Source of the DNA: Lysobacteraceae bacterium
GTDB lineage: Bacteria; Pseudomonadota; Gammaproteobacteria; Xanthomonadales; Xanthomonadaceae
Assembly: GCA_026005075.1 (NCBI GenBank)
Contig: BPKJ01000006.1
Location: 1-64,000, forward strand
Direction: 5' to 3'
DNA: 64,000 nt
Part shown: positions 8,274 through 22,721 of the stretch, in pieces
Position numbering within the stretch: the first letter of the stretch is position 1
Layout of the letters: each line of letters opens with the position of its first letter
Translations under genes and position numbers: made by a program
Notes under the pieces: model-generated
Database searches by the model: none
What the model saw: the letters and a program-made list of their open reading frames with translations, nothing else
What the model was told of the DNA's origin: nothing

Positions 8274-9512
8274 ATGAGCTCTCTCGATGCCTCCTCCCCG
8301 CACCCTGCCGCCGCGCAGGGCGAAGTCGTGCTGGCCTTCTCCGGCGGCCTCGACACCAGCTTCTGCATCCCTTGGCTGCGCGAGCGCGGCTACCGCGTCC
8401 ATACCGTGTTCGCCGACACCGGCGGCGTGGACGCGGCCGAGCGCGCCGCGATCGAGCGCCGCGCGCTCGAACTGGGTGCGGCCAGCCACGTCACCGTGGA
8501 CGGCGGGCCCGCGATCTGGGACGGCTTCGTCAAGCCCTTCGTCTGGGCCGGCGAGGGCTACCAGTCGCAGTACCCGCTGCTGGTCTCGGACCGCTACCTG
8601 ATCGTCGATGCCCTGCTCGCGCGGGCGACGGAGATCGGTACCCGCACCGTGGCCCACGGCTGCACCGGCATGGGCAACGACCAGGTCCGCTTCGACCTTG
8701 CGATCAAGGCGCGGGGCGACTGGACGATCGTCGCGCCGATCCGCGAGATCCAGAAGGAGCACCGTCAGACCCGCGCCTTCGAGCAGGCCTTCCTCGAGCA
8801 GCGCGGCTTTCAGGTCGACCTTCGGCAGAAGGCCTACACCATCAACGAGAACCTGCTCGGGGTCACCCTCTCCGGCGGCGAGATCGACCGCTGGGAGGCG
8901 CCGGGGGAGGGCGCGCGTGCGTGGTGCGCGCCGCGCGCCGAATGGCCCTCCGAACCCTTGCGGCTGAGCCTTGGCTTCCGCCAGGGCGAGGCGGTGCGGC
9001 TGAACGGCGAGGACGTCCCGGGCCCCCAGCTGCTGGCGAGGCTCAACCGCGAGCTGGCCCGCTACGGGGTCGGGCGCGGCCTGTACACCGGCGATACCAC
9101 GATCGGTCTCAAGGGCCGGATCGTGTTCGAGGCGCCGGGCCTGACCGCGCTGCTGGTCGCCCACCGCGCCCTCGAGGAGGCCGTGCTCACCAAGCAGCAG
9201 AACCGCTTCAAGCCGGAGGTGGCGCGCAAATGGGTCGAGCTGGTCTACGAGGGCTTCTTCAACGACCCGCTCAAGCGCGATCTGGAGGCCTTCCTCGCCA
9301 GCTCGCAGGCGCAGGTCAACGGCGAGGTCGACCTCGTTTCCGAAGGCGGCCGCGTCGATGCGGTGGCGGTGCGCTCGCCGCACCTGCTGCAGGCCAGGGG
9401 CGCCACCTACGCGCAGTCCGCGGACTGGGGCGTGGCCGAGGCCGAGGGCTTCATCCGTCTGTTCGGCATGAGCCCGACCCTGTGGGCCGAGGTCAACCGC
9501 GCCGCCGGGTAG
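8274..9512 (+). CDS. argG: Argininosuccinate synthase
   Basis: This 412-residue ATP-dependent ligase joins citrulline and aspartate; in this pathway citrulline arises by deacetylation of N-acetylcitrulline. The N-terminal PP-loop motif is [11 protein letters not shown] (about residues 24-34). Downstream are [21 protein letters not shown] and [14 protein letters not shown], as in ArgG proteins. The ATG at 8274 was chosen because argF' ends 29 bp upstream and the family N-terminus fits; the longer open frame extends back into argF' and is not used. It shares strand and spacing with the flanking arg genes and is probably co-transcribed with them. Confidence 0.95.
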   Translation: MSSLDASSPHPAAAQGEVVLAFSGGLDTSFCIPWLRERGYRVHTVFADTGGVDAAERAAIERRALELGAASHVTVDGGPAIWDGFVKPFVWAGEGYQSQYPLLVSDRYLIVDALLARATEIGTRTVAHGCTGMGNDQVRFDLAIKARGDWTIVAPIREIQKEHRQTRAFEQAFLEQRGFQVDLRQKAYTINENLLGVTLSGGEIDRWEAPGEGARAWCAPRAEWPSEPLRLSLGFRQGEAVRLNGEDVPGPQLLARLNRELARYGVGRGLYTGDTTIGLKGRIVFEAPGLTALLVAHRALEEAVLTKQQNRFKPEVARKWVELVYEGFFNDPLKRDLEAFLASSQAQVNGEVDLVSEGGRVDAVAVRSPHLLQARGATYAQSADWGVAEAEGFIRLFGMSPTLWAEVNRAAG

Positions 9513-9544
9513 CCCTGCCGATCCCAACGCCTGCCGAGGTTTCC

Positions 9545-10627
9545 ATGCTCGACGTCGTGCTCCGCCATCTCGAGGCGCTGGTCGCCTTCGACACCCGCAA
9601 CCCGCCGCGCCGCATCGGTACCGGCGGCATCTTCGACTACCTGGGCGCCCACCTGCCTGGGTTTCGCCTCGAGCTGACCGACCACGGGGCCGGGGCGGTG
9701 AGCCTGCTGGCGGTGCGCGGACGGCCGCGCTGCCTGTTCAACGTGCATCTGGACACCGTGCCCGATGCGCCGGGCTGGAGCGGCGACCCCCTGCGGCTGC
9801 GGGTCACCGCCGACCGCGCGATCGGGCTCGGCGCCTGCGACATCAAGGGCGCCGCCGCCTGCCTGCTGGCCGCGGCCGCGCAGACCACCGGCGACGCCGC
9901 CTTCCTGTTCAGCACCGACGAGGAGGCCAACGACGCCCGCTGCATCGCCGGCTTCCTCGCCCGCGAGCAGGGCTTTCCCGAGGTGCTGGTGGCCGAGCCG
10001 ACCCGCTGCGAGGCGGTGCTGGCCCACCGCGGCATCCATTCGGTGCGGATGCGCTTTGCCGGCCGGGCCGGGCACGCTTCGGGCGAGCAGGCGCTCGCGG
10101 AAAGCGCCCTGCATGCGGCGGTGCGCTGGGGCGATGCCGCGCTCGACCTCGTGGCCTCGATGCACAACCAGCGCTTCGGTGGGTTGCGCGGCCTGCGCTT
10201 CAACATCGGCCGCATCGAGGGCGGCATCAAGGCCAACGTGATCGCTCCGGAGGCCGAGGTGCGGTTCGGCTTCCGTCCGCTGCCCTCGATGGACGTCGAG
10301 CGCTTGCACGCCGCCTTCCGCGAGCTGGCCGGGGCGGGCCAGCCGGCCGAGTACGAGGAGACCTTCCGCGGGCCGCCGCTGCCGGCCGGCGATCCGGCCG
10401 CCGCCGAGCAGCGCCGGCTCGAGGCCCGCGAACTGGCCGACCGTCTCGGGCTGAGCGTCGGCGGGGCGGTGGATTTCTGGACCGAGGCCTCGCTGTTTTC
10501 GGCAGCCGGGCGCACCGCGCTGGTCTTCGGTCCGGGCGACATCGAGCAGGCGCACGGCGTCGACGAGTGGGTGGCGCTGGACCAGCTCGCCCGCTACGCC
10601 GAGACGGTGCGACGGATCCTCGCCTGA
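9545..10627 (+). CDS. argE': Acetylcitrulline/acetylornithine deacetylase (M20 family)
   Basis: This 360-residue metallo-deacetylase has the M20 dinuclear zinc signature: HLDTVP (about residues 73-78), GACDIKG (about 97-103) with the bridging Asp, DEEAND for the general-base Glu region, and a late HGVDE. In Xanthomonas the equivalent enzyme removes acetyl from N-acetylcitrulline, which is needed because argF' makes the acetylated product. Substrate preference cannot be read from sequence alone. It lies 32 bp after argG and 45 bp before the argB/argA fusion. Confidence 0.9.
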   Translation: MLDVVLRHLEALVAFDTRNPPRRIGTGGIFDYLGAHLPGFRLELTDHGAGAVSLLAVRGRPRCLFNVHLDTVPDAPGWSGDPLRLRVTADRAIGLGACDIKGAAACLLAAAAQTTGDAAFLFSTDEEANDARCIAGFLAREQGFPEVLVAEPTRCEAVLAHRGIHSVRMRFAGRAGHASGEQALAESALHAAVRWGDAALDLVASMHNQRFGGLRGLRFNIGRIEGGIKANVIAPEAEVRFGFRPLPSMDVERLHAAFRELAGAGQPAEYEETFRGPPLPAGDPAAAEQRRLEARELADRLGLSVGGAVDFWTEASLFSAAGRTALVFGPGDIEQAHGVDEWVALDQLARYAETVRRILA

Positions 10628-10672
10628 GCCCTGTCGGTCCCGACATCCCTCTATTTCCTGCTGCCAACCCTG

Positions 10673-11983
<1,311 letters not shown>

Positions 11984-11995
11984 CAGGAGACATTC

Positions 11996-12952
11996 ATGAC
12001 CCGAACCTTGCGCATCGGACTGCTGGGCGCCCGCGGCCACGTTGGCGCCGAGCTGCTGCGCCTGATTGCCAGGCACCCGCATCTTGCGCTGGGCTTCGTC
12101 GCCTCGCGCGAGTGGGCCGGGCAGCCGCTGTCGGCGCAGTTGCCCGGGCTCGGCCTTGCGGGGCGCTTCGAGAACCTCGATCCCGGCCAGGTGGCCGCCT
12201 CCGGCGTCGACGTGGTGGTGCTGGCCATGCCCAACGGTGCGGCGCGGCCCTACGTGGAGGCGCTCGACGCCGCCGCCCCCGCCACGCTGGTGGTCGATCT
12301 CTCCGCCGACCATCGCTTCGATCCCGACTGGTACTACGGCCTGCCGGAACTGACCCGTTCGCGCTACGCCGGCCAGCGCAGGATCAGCAACCCCGGCTGC
12401 TACGCGACGGCGATGCAGCTCCTGCTGGCGCCCTGCCTCGATCTCCTCGAGGGTCCGGCGCAATGCTTCGGGGTGAGCGGCTATTCCGGCGCCGGAACCA
12501 CGCCCTCGCCGCGAAATGATCCCGATGCGCTGCGCGACAACCTCATCCCCTACACCCTGGTCGGCCACCTGCACGAGCGCGAGGTCAGCCACCAGCTCGG
12601 CCATCCGGTCGAGTTCATGCCGCACGTCGCGCCCCATTTTCGCGGCCTTGCGGTGACCGCCAACCTCCACCTGCGTGAGCCGCTGAGCCTTGCGGCGGTG
12701 CGCGCGCGCTACGCGCAACGCTACGCCGCAGAGCCGCTGGTCAGGCTGCAGGAGGATCCGCCCTGGCTGAGCCGAAGCGCGGCGCGCCACGGGGCCTGCC
12801 TTGGCGGCTGGAGCCTTGCCGCCGACGGCCGCCGCCTGGTCGCGGTGGCGGCGCTGGACAACCTGCTCAAGGGCGCCGCAACGCAGGCGCTGCAGAACAT
12901 CAACCTGGCCTGCGGCTGGGACGAGAGGACGGGCATCGACGATGCAAACTGA
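11996..12952 (+). CDS. argC: N-acetyl-gamma-glutamyl-phosphate reductase
   Basis: This 318-residue NADPH-dependent reductase acts on the product of the acetylglutamate kinase. An N-terminal Rossmann motif, [13 protein letters not shown], is followed by the catalytic cysteine motif ISNPGCYAT (about residues 130-138), GVSGYSGAG and the C-terminal HVAPHFRG. The start is supported by GCAGGAGA 8 nt upstream. The stop codon overlaps the start of argH by 11 bp, which suggests translational coupling. Confidence 0.95.
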   Translation: MTRTLRIGLLGARGHVGAELLRLIARHPHLALGFVASREWAGQPLSAQLPGLGLAGRFENLDPGQVAASGVDVVVLAMPNGAARPYVEALDAAAPATLVVDLSADHRFDPDWYYGLPELTRSRYAGQRRISNPGCYATAMQLLLAPCLDLLEGPAQCFGVSGYSGAGTTPSPRNDPDALRDNLIPYTLVGHLHEREVSHQLGHPVEFMPHVAPHFRGLAVTANLHLREPLSLAAVRARYAQRYAAEPLVRLQEDPPWLSRSAARHGACLGGWSLAADGRRLVAVAALDNLLKGAATQALQNINLACGWDERTGIDDAN

Positions 12953-14261
12953 GGACACGAAGGCGCCCCTTTTGTGGCAGAAGCAGGGCGTGGAGGTGGA
13001 CCCCGAGATCCAGCGCTTCCTGGCCGGGGAGGACGTGGTGCTCGATCGCGAGCTCCTGCCCTGGGACCTCATGGCCAGCCGCGCCCACGCCGAGGGGCTG
13101 GGCCGCATCGGACTGCTGACCGAGGCCGAGGTCGCGGCGCTTTGCGCCGAGCTCGACCGCGTGGCCGAGGAGGTCGCGCAGGGTCGCTTCGTGCTCGATG
13201 CCCGCTTCGAGGACGGGCACTCGGCGATCGAGGCGCGGCTGATCGAGGCGCTGGGTGACACCGGTCGCAAGATCCACACCGGCCGCTCGCGCAACGACCA
13301 GGTGCTGGTCGCCACCCGCCTGTGGCTGCGCGACCGCCTGCAGCGCCTGCAGGCGCTGTGCGCGGCCATCGCACGGGTCGCCCTGCGCCGCGCCGGCAGC
13401 GAGATGCAGCTGCCCATGCCGGGCTACACCCACCTGCAGCGGGCGATGGTCAGCTCGGCGGGCATGTGGTGGGCGGGCTGGGCCGAGGCCTTCCTCGACG
13501 ATGCCGAGCTCGCCCGGGCCAGCCGCGCCTGGGCCGATGCCAATCCGCTCGGCTCGGCATCGGGCTTCGGCGTCAACCTTCCGCTCGACCGCGACTACAC
13601 CACGACGGCGCTCGGCTTCTCCCGGCTGCAGGTCAGTGCGACCTACGCCCAGCTCTCGCGCGGCAAGTTCGAGCTGCAGGCCCTGGCCGCGCTCGCGCAG
13701 GCCCTGCTGGATCTGCGCCGGCTGGCCTGGGACCTCAGCCTGTTCCTGAGCGCGGAATACGGCTTCTGCCGGCTGCCGGCGCGTTACACCACCGGCAGCT
13801 CGCTGATGCCCAACAAGCGCAATCCCGACCTCGTCGAGCTGCTGCGCGCCAGCTACGGCGTGGTGGCCGGTGCACACAGCGAGATCGAGGCGCTGCTCGC
13901 GCTGCCCTCGGGCTACCACCGTGACCTGCAGTTCAGCAAGGCGCCGCTGCTGCGCGCCTTCGGCCATGGGCTGGCCGCGCTGGCGCTGGTCCCGGCGCTG
14001 CTGGAATCGCTCGAATGGCTGCCCGAGGCGATGCGTGCCGCCATCGACCCGGGCATGTACGCCACCGACCGCGCCATGGAGCTGGCCCGGTCCGGAGTGC
14101 CGTTCCGCCAGGCCTACCAGCTCGCCGCCACGCCGGCCCCCGGCGAGCAACGCTCCCCCGAGGCCAGCCTCGCCGACCGCTGCTCCCCCGGCGCCGCCGC
14201 CCGGCCGCTGCTGGACCGGCTGGAGGCGCGGCTGGACGGAATGGAGGGGCAGGGGCCGTGA
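12942..14261 (+). CDS. argH: Argininosuccinate lyase
   Basis: This 439-residue member of the fumarase/aspartase superfamily cleaves argininosuccinate to arginine and fumarate. The superfamily signature [12 protein letters not shown] is present (about residues 286-297), with [10 protein letters not shown] and PGYTHLQRA earlier, as in ArgH. The start ATG (12942) lies inside the end of argC, in another frame. It is the last gene of the cluster; the convergent tRNA-Pro gene and its terminator follow. Confidence 0.95.
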   Translation: MQTEDTKAPLLWQKQGVEVDPEIQRFLAGEDVVLDRELLPWDLMASRAHAEGLGRIGLLTEAEVAALCAELDRVAEEVAQGRFVLDARFEDGHSAIEARLIEALGDTGRKIHTGRSRNDQVLVATRLWLRDRLQRLQALCAAIARVALRRAGSEMQLPMPGYTHLQRAMVSSAGMWWAGWAEAFLDDAELARASRAWADANPLGSASGFGVNLPLDRDYTTTALGFSRLQVSATYAQLSRGKFELQALAALAQALLDLRRLAWDLSLFLSAEYGFCRLPARYTTGSSLMPNKRNPDLVELLRASYGVVAGAHSEIEALLALPSGYHRDLQFSKAPLLRAFGHGLAALALVPALLESLEWLPEAMRAAIDPGMYATDRAMELARSGVPFRQAYQLAATPAPGEQRSPEASLADRCSPGAAARPLLDRLEARLDGMEGQGP

Positions 14262-14270
14262 TCGGCGGCA

Positions 14271-14304
14271 GAAACGAAAACGCCCTGCCACGGGGGCAGG
14301 GCGT
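14271..14304 (-). terminator. Terminator of tRNA-Pro
   Basis: On the minus strand a strong hairpin (CGCCCTGCC with GGCAGGGCG, loop about 5 nt) is followed by TTTTCGTTTC at 14271-14280. It sits 13 bp after the tRNA 3' end. On the plus strand there is no T-run, so it is assigned to the tRNA rather than to argH. Confidence 0.75.
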
Positions 14305-14316
14305 CATCGCGATGCG

Positions 14317-14393
14317 TGGTCGGGGAGACAGGATTTGAACCTGCGACTTCTACGTCCCGAACGTAGCGCTCTACCAGGCTGAGCTACACCCCG
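14317..14393 (-). tRNA. tRNA-Pro(CGG)
   Basis: This 77-nt cloverleaf reads CGGGGTGTAGCTCAGCC at the 5' end. The anticodon stem-loop is CTACG-TTCGGGA-CGTAG, giving anticodon CGG (codon CCG, proline). The T-loop is TTCAAAT and the CCA end is encoded. The acceptor stem shows one T/T mismatch at pair 6-67. Confidence 0.96.
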
Positions 14394-14483
14394 ACGCGAG
14401 CCGCGCATGATAGGGCGCGCCCTCGTGTTGCGCAAGGGGGCGGGCCGGCAGCGGAGCCGGGCGCCTGCGCCGCCCGCCGGGGC

Positions 14484-15572
14484 TCAGCGGGTGCTTGCAA
14501 GGACCCTCTCCAGCGGCGCGTGCAGGAGGGCCTTGCGCCAGTCGCCCAGTTCCTCCGGCCAGTCGCCCTCGTCGAGGAACCGCTCGATGGCCTTGCGCGG
14601 CAGCAAGAGGGCGGGTGGCAGGTCGTGCTCGGCGGCGATGCGGGCGACCTCCCGCTGCAGCGCCTTGAGCTGCCGCCGGTACAGGCCCTCGTCGCGCTCG
14701 GCCGGTCGCGGCAACGGCGGCAGCGGCGGGTCCTGCGCGAGGGCCTCCCAGAGCGCGTCGGCGGCGAACCGTGCGGCCCGCTGCGACTGGCGGATCAGGG
14801 CGTCGTGCGCGTCACGGTCGCCGTCGGCGAGGTGGGCGAGCCGGTGGCAGGTCTCGTTGTCGAGCAGCCATGCCCGCGGCCGGTCGTGGTCGCGGGCGGC
14901 GCGCTCCCTCCACAGAAGGATCTTCTGCAGCCGGCGTGCGACCCGCGGCGACAGCCGGGCCACCTGCCGCGGCGAGAGCCGTCCGTCCGGCGCCTCGATC
15001 AGGGCGCGTGCCCGCGCCACGGCCTGCCGGCAGTCCGCCTCGAACCAGGCCCGTTTGCCCTGGGCGTCCAGCTCAGCGGCGAGGATCCCGGCCAGCGCGT
15101 GCAGATGCTCGACGTCGGCCGCGGCATAGGCGAGCTGGGCCGGGCTGAGCGGGCGGCGCAGCCAGTCGGAGCGGGTCTCGGACTTGTCGAGCTCGACGCC
15201 CAGCAGCGCGCGCACCAGGGCCTGGTAGCCGAGCCCCGTGCCATGGCCGGTGAAGGCCGCGGCAAGCTGGGTGTCGAACAGCGGCTCCGGCGCCCAGCCG
15301 TAATGGTGGAGGAAGCACTCGAGGTCCTCGCCAGGGGCGTGCATGAGCACCGGCACCCGCCCGTTGAGCAGGCTGCGCAGCGGGCCCGGATCGTCGAGGG
15401 CGAGCGGGTCGATGAGCAGGGTCTGGCCGGCGGCGCGAAGCTGGATCAGCCCCAGTCTCGGCCAGAAGGTGCGTTCTCGGACGAACTCGCAATCGAGGGC
15501 CACCGGCTCGCCCTCGGGCAGGCGTTCGGCGAGGCGCCGCAGGGGCTCGGCACGGGTGATCAGATCGGGCAT
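14484..15572 (-). CDS. rnd: Ribonuclease D
   Basis: This 362-residue 3'-5' exoribonuclease takes part in tRNA 3'-end maturation. A DEDD exonuclease domain covers about residues 1-170: VALDCEFVRE carries the first D and E, HAPGEDLECF and FDTQLAA the next acidic residues, and YAAADVEHL the final D with its partner Tyr. HRDC-type helical domains follow. Length matches the family. It is divergent from the lipoprotein gene at 15675 and convergent with the tRNA-Pro region, with no obvious operon partner. Confidence 0.93.
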   Translation of the reverse strand: MPDLITRAEPLRRLAERLPEGEPVALDCEFVRERTFWPRLGLIQLRAAGQTLLIDPLALDDPGPLRSLLNGRVPVLMHAPGEDLECFLHHYGWAPEPLFDTQLAAAFTGHGTGLGYQALVRALLGVELDKSETRSDWLRRPLSPAQLAYAAADVEHLHALAGILAAELDAQGKRAWFEADCRQAVARARALIEAPDGRLSPRQVARLSPRVARRLQKILLWRERAARDHDRPRAWLLDNETCHRLAHLADGDRDAHDALIRQSQRAARFAADALWEALAQDPPLPPLPRPAERDEGLYRRQLKALQREVARIAAEHDLPPALLLPRKAIERFLDEGDWPEELGDWRKALLHAPLERVLASTR

Positions 15573-15674
15573 GGGGGGCAGATTCCTCGGCTTGCGTGAA
15601 AACCCGACGATAGCCTACCGTGGCCGGCGGATTTGCCGGTCCGGCCCCGCCGGCGAGAGGAGCTGCAGCCCGCC

Positions 15675-17558
15675 ATGATCCCCCCCCGCATCCTGCTCGC
15701 CGCCCTGCTTGCCGGCCTGCTGGCCGGCTGCGGGGGCGATCCTGCGCCCGATCCGCAGGGGCAGGAGGAGGCAAAGGCCGCCGCTGCGGACGCGGGGGAC
15801 ACGACGGCCCCCGAGGCCTCGGCCTCGGAGCTGGCGCAGGAGGAGGGGCGCGAGCTGCGCCGGCGGCTGCTCGATTCCACCGCCGGCCAGAACGACTGGA
15901 TTCCGGACCTCGTCGCGCCCGTCGATGGCGGACTGCCCGAGCTGCTGCGGCGGGCGGCCGAGGCGCGTGCCGAGGGACGGCTCGAGGAGGGGGAGGGCAA
16001 CGCCCTCTCGCTCTACCTCGCGGCCAGGCAGCAGGCGCCGGACGATGCGGAGGTGCGCGCCGGCCTTGCGGCGGTGGTGGCCGATCTCGTCGCCCGGGGC
16101 GAGGCGCTTCTGGCCGAGGGGCGGCTGGCCGAGGCGATGCGGATCGGCCGGGCGCTGGCGCGCGCGGCGCCGGACGAGCCACGGGTGCAGGCGCTTTCGG
16201 AGCGCATCGAGGCCGCACGTGGCACGGCCCTGCTGCTCGAGGAGGCCGAGCGGAGGATCGAGGCCGGCCAGTGGCTGCCGCCGGAGGAGCCGAACGCGTT
16301 GGGGATCTACCGCGAGATCCTGCGTGAGGATCCGGCGAACCCGCCCGCGCGTGAGGGTCTCGAGCGCCTGGAACGGAGGCTGATCGAGCAGGCGGAGGCC
16401 GCCGCCGAGGCCGGGGCGTTCTCGCGCGCCGAACGGCTGCTGGCCGATGCGGCGCAGGTCCGACCGGGTTCGCAGGCGGTGCAGAACGCGATGGCGCGAC
16501 TGGTCGAGCAGCGCAACCTGCGCACCGCGCCGCTGGTGGCCGAGGCCCAGCAGGCCATTGCTGAAGGGCGCCTCGATGCGGCGGCCGGCCTGATCGAGCA
16601 GATCGAGGCCATCTCCACCCAGGCCGAGGGCATCGACGAGCTGCGGCAGCGGCTCGAGAACGCGCGGATCTACGCGAGCCTGCAGCCCGGACAGGGTTTT
16701 CGCGACCCCTTGTCATCGGGCGGGCACGGTCCGGAGATGCGGGTACTGCCGGTGGGGGCCTACACCATGGGCTCCCCGGACGCGGAGCCCGACCGCAGGA
16801 GCAACGAGGGACCGGCCCACCGGGTGACGCTGCGCCGGGCGATCGCCATGGCCCGCTTCGAGACCACCGTGGGCGAGTTCCGCCGTTTCGTCGCCGCCAC
16901 CGGCTACGTACCGACCGCAACGCAACGGGGGCGCTCGGTGATCTACGACGAGCGGGCCGGGCAGATGCGCGAGCGCCGGGGGGTGACGTGGGAGCACGAC
17001 CATGCCGGCCGACCCGCCGACGAGGCGATGCCGGTGGTGCACGTCTCCTGGCTCGACGCCCGGGCCTTCGCGGCGTGGCTGGCGCGGGAGACCGGTCGGG
17101 CCTACCGGCTGCCTTCCGAGGCCGAGTTCGAGTACGCGCTGCGTGCCGGCACCTCGACCCCCTACTGGTGGGGCGAAGGTCCGCCGGACCGCCCGCTGGA
17201 GAACCTGACCGGCGAGCAGGACCGCTCCGCCACCGGCCGGCGCTGGGTCAACGCCTTCGCGGGCTACGGCGACGGATTCTGGGGTGCGGCGCCGGCCGGC
17301 CGCTTCGTGGCCAACCCCTTCGGGCTGCACGACATGGGCGGCAACGTCTCGGAGTGGGTCGAGGATTGCTGGCACGAGAACTACCTGCGCGCTCCGGTCG
17401 ATGGCAGCGCGTGGGTCAACGAGGGCTGCAACCGGCGGGTGATCCGGGGCGCCTCGTGGGCGAGCTCGCCCGATCAGGCGCGCTCGGCCTTCCGTCTGCC
17501 CGCCACCGCCGACACCACCAACGCCCGCGTCGGCTTTCGCGTGGTGCGCGATCTGTAG
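15675..17558 (+). CDS. Lipoprotein with C-terminal formylglycine-generating-enzyme (FGE/SUMF1) fold
   Basis: This 627-residue protein begins with a lipoprotein signal: lipobox LAGC with Cys19. Residues 80-350 are Glu/Ala-rich helices with repeated 30-40-residue units (VARGEALLAEGRLAEAMR and similar), probably TPR-like. Residues about 360-627 carry an FGE-sulfatase domain: GAYTMGSPDAEPDR, YRLPSEAEFEYALRAG, FGLHDMGGNVSEWVEDCW and GFRVV near the end. In true FGE two copper-binding cysteines follow the RGGS motif; here the segment is RGASWASSPDQARSAF, with Ser and Ala in those places. Oxidase activity is therefore unlikely, and a binding or structural periplasmic role is inferred. Start ATG 15675 follows GAGAGGAG. 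No sulfatase gene is nearby. Confidence 0.85.
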   Translation: MIPPRILLAALLAGLLAGCGGDPAPDPQGQEEAKAAAADAGDTTAPEASASELAQEEGRELRRRLLDSTAGQNDWIPDLVAPVDGGLPELLRRAAEARAEGRLEEGEGNALSLYLAARQQAPDDAEVRAGLAAVVADLVARGEALLAEGRLAEAMRIGRALARAAPDEPRVQALSERIEAARGTALLLEEAERRIEAGQWLPPEEPNALGIYREILREDPANPPAREGLERLERRLIEQAEAAAEAGAFSRAERLLADAAQVRPGSQAVQNAMARLVEQRNLRTAPLVAEAQQAIAEGRLDAAAGLIEQIEAISTQAEGIDELRQRLENARIYASLQPGQGFRDPLSSGGHGPEMRVLPVGAYTMGSPDAEPDRRSNEGPAHRVTLRRAIAMARFETTVGEFRRFVAATGYVPTATQRGRSVIYDERAGQMRERRGVTWEHDHAGRPADEAMPVVHVSWLDARAFAAWLARETGRAYRLPSEAEFEYALRAGTSTPYWWGEGPPDRPLENLTGEQDRSATGRRWVNAFAGYGDGFWGAAPAGRFVANPFGLHDMGGNVSEWVEDCWHENYLRAPVDGSAWVNEGCNRRVIRGASWASSPDQARSAFRLPATADTTNARVGFRVVRDL

Positions 17559-17603
17559 AACGCCCGGCAGGGCGGCTGCGTGCGGTCCGGAGGCGGTCCT
17601 GCG

Positions 17604-17633
17604 TGGACAGCCGCGGGCGTGGACGCGTATCAT
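17604..17633 (+). promoter_or_regulatory. Possible carAB promoter
   Basis: TGGACA (17604-17609) and TATCAT (17628-17633) are separated by 18 bp, about 110 bp upstream of carA. The -10 is a good match. No ArgR or PurR operator could be recognised by eye in the roughly 180-bp leader. Confidence 0.4.
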
Positions 17634-17740
17634 TCCCGCTCGCCTGACCCCTGACCGGTGTGCTCGGCTCCTTTCGCGGGATGCTCCGAGCGCGCCCGCG
17701 CGCGCCGGCGGGGCCCCACCCACCAACGCAGGCGAGGCCC

Positions 17741-18889
17741 GTGACTCAACCCGCATTTCTTGCCCTGGCCGACGGCACCGTGTTCGAAGGCCTGTCCTTT
17801 GGCGCGCCCGTGCTGCGCGCCGGAGAGGTGGTGTTCAACACCGCCATGACCGGCTACCAGGAGATCCTCAGCGATCCCTCGTACGCCCGCCAGATCGTCA
17901 CCCTGACCTATCCGCACATCGGCAACACCGGCTGCACCGAGCAGGACGACGAACGCGAGCGCGTGTTCGCCGCCGGGCTGGTGGTCCGCGAGCTGCCGAC
18001 GCCGCCCTCCAGCTGGCGCTGCCAGGTGGACCTGCCCGCCTGGCTGGCGGCCCGTGGCTTGCCCGCCATCGCCGAGATCGACACCCGCAGGCTGACCCGT
18101 CTGCTGCGCGACCGCGGGGCGCAGAACGGCGCCATCATGGCCGGTGCGGACGCGACCGCGGAGAAGGCGCTGGAGGCTGCGCGGGCCTTTCCGGGGCTGG
18201 TGGGCATGGACCTCGCGCGCGAGGTCAGCTGCGCGGCGCCGCACGTGTGGGAGCGCGGCAGTCTCGACCTCGACAGCGGATGCGAGCGGCCGTGCCCGGG
18301 CACCTGGCATGTGGTGGCCTACGACTTCGGCTGCAAGCGCAACATCCTGAGGATGCTGGTCGACCGCGGCTGCCGGGTCACGGTGGTGCCGGCGACCACG
18401 CCGGCGGAGGAGGTGCTGGCGATGCGGCCGGACGGCGTGCTGCTGTCCAACGGCCCGGGCGACCCCGAGCCCTGCACCTACGCCATCCGTGCGATCCGCA
18501 CGCTGATCGCCGCGCGCCTGCCGCTGCTGGGCATCTGCCTCGGCCACCAGCTGCTGGCGCTGGCCGCGGGGGCGCGCACCGTCAAGATGAAGTTCGGGCA
18601 TCACGGCGCCAACCACCCGGTGCTGGACCTCGACAGCGGGCGGGTCATGATCTCCTCGCAGAACCATGGTTTCGCGGTGGACGAGGCCTCGCTTCCCGCC
18701 AACGTCCGCGCGACCCATCGCTCGCTGTTCGACGGCTCGCTGCAGGGCATCGCCCTGACCGACGCCCCGGCGCTGGGCTTCCAGGGGCATCCCGAGGCCA
18801 GCCCCGGACCGCATGACGTCGCCGTCGTCTTCGATGCCTTCCTGTCCCTGATGAGCGCGGCGCGCAGCGGCGCCGCACGAGGGTCCTGA
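17741..18889 (+). CDS. carA: Carbamoyl-phosphate synthase, small (glutaminase) subunit
   Basis: This 382-residue subunit hydrolyses glutamine and passes ammonia to CarB. The N-terminal CPSase domain starts [16 protein letters not shown]. The C-terminal class I amidotransferase domain has the nucleophile motif [13 protein letters not shown] (Cys about 266) and a late [10 protein letters not shown] with the catalytic His/Glu. The start is set at GTG 17741, preceded by GGCGAGG, because it gives the family N-terminus. An upstream in-frame ATG at 17660 would add 27 residues of unrelated low-complexity sequence. carB follows after 2 bp. Carbamoyl phosphate from CarAB feeds both argF' and pyrimidine synthesis. 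Confidence 0.94.
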   Translation: MTQPAFLALADGTVFEGLSFGAPVLRAGEVVFNTAMTGYQEILSDPSYARQIVTLTYPHIGNTGCTEQDDERERVFAAGLVVRELPTPPSSWRCQVDLPAWLAARGLPAIAEIDTRRLTRLLRDRGAQNGAIMAGADATAEKALEAARAFPGLVGMDLAREVSCAAPHVWERGSLDLDSGCERPCPGTWHVVAYDFGCKRNILRMLVDRGCRVTVVPATTPAEEVLAMRPDGVLLSNGPGDPEPCTYAIRAIRTLIAARLPLLGICLGHQLLALAAGARTVKMKFGHHGANHPVLDLDSGRVMISSQNHGFAVDEASLPANVRATHRSLFDGSLQGIALTDAPALGFQGHPEASPGPHDVAVVFDAFLSLMSAARSGAARGS

Positions 18890-18891
18890 CC

Positions 18892-22164
<3,273 letters not shown>

Positions 22165-22180
22165 GATAGGAACACCCATC

Positions 22181-22227
22181 GGCCGCACGGGGCCCGGTGT
22201 CACCGGCACCGGGTGCGGCCTTTTCTT
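22181..22227 (+). terminator. Hairpin terminator between carB and greA
   Basis: GGCCGCAC (22181-22188) pairs with GTGCGGCC (22213-22220), with further internal pairing (CCCGGTG with CACCGGG), followed by TTTTCTTT. It begins 16 bp after the carB stop and ends 18 bp before greA. It could terminate carAB or act as a leader terminator for greA. Confidence 0.8.
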
Positions 22228-22244
22228 TGCAGTGAGGTGATGGC

Positions 22245-22721
22245 ATGCGTTCACCCATGACGCTCAAGGGCTCCCAGCGCCTGCGCGAGGAGCTGGAGCA
22301 CCTGAAGTCGGTCAAGCGTCCCCAGGTCATTCAGGCGATCGCCGAGGCGCGCGCGCACGGCGACCTCAAGGAAAATGCCGAGTACCATGCGGCACGCGAG
22401 CAGCAGGGCTTCATCGAGGGCCGCATCAAGGAGCTGGAGGCCGCGCTCTCGCACGCCCAGATCATCGACGTGGCGCGGCTGAACGCAGGCTCGCGGATCG
22501 TCTTCGGGGCGACCGTGGATCTGGCCGAGGTGGAGACCGGCGAGGAGGTGACCTACCAGATCGTCGGCGAGCTGGAGGCCGACATCAAGCAGGGCCTGGT
22601 CTCCATCACCGCCCCCATCGCGCGCGCCCTGATCGGCAAGCACGAGGGCGACACGGTGACCATCCAGGCCCCTTCCGGGCCGCGCAGCTACGAGATCGTG
22701 CAGGTCCGCTACGTCGGCTGA
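22245..22721 (+). CDS. greA: Transcription elongation factor GreA
   Basis: This 158-residue factor rescues backtracked RNA polymerase by stimulating transcript cleavage. The N-terminal coiled coil (about residues 5-75) carries the acidic tip motif [17 protein letters not shown], and the C-terminal FKBP-like domain follows ([27 protein letters not shown]). The start ATG 22245 follows AGTGAGGTG; a second ATG four codons on (22257) is possible. The stop overlaps the start of rpfE (TGATG). Confidence 0.95.
   Translation: MRSPMTLKGSQRLREELEHLKSVKRPQVIQAIAEARAHGDLKENAEYHAAREQQGFIEGRIKELEAALSHAQIIDVARLNAGSRIVFGATVDLAEVETGEEVTYQIVGELEADIKQGLVSITAPIARALIGKHEGDTVTIQAPSGPRSYEIVQVRYVG

Noticed and set aside
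17660-17740. An upstream ATG that would extend carA by 27 residues
   Set aside because: The extension is low-complexity and absent from the family; GTG 17741 gives the standard CarA N-terminus.
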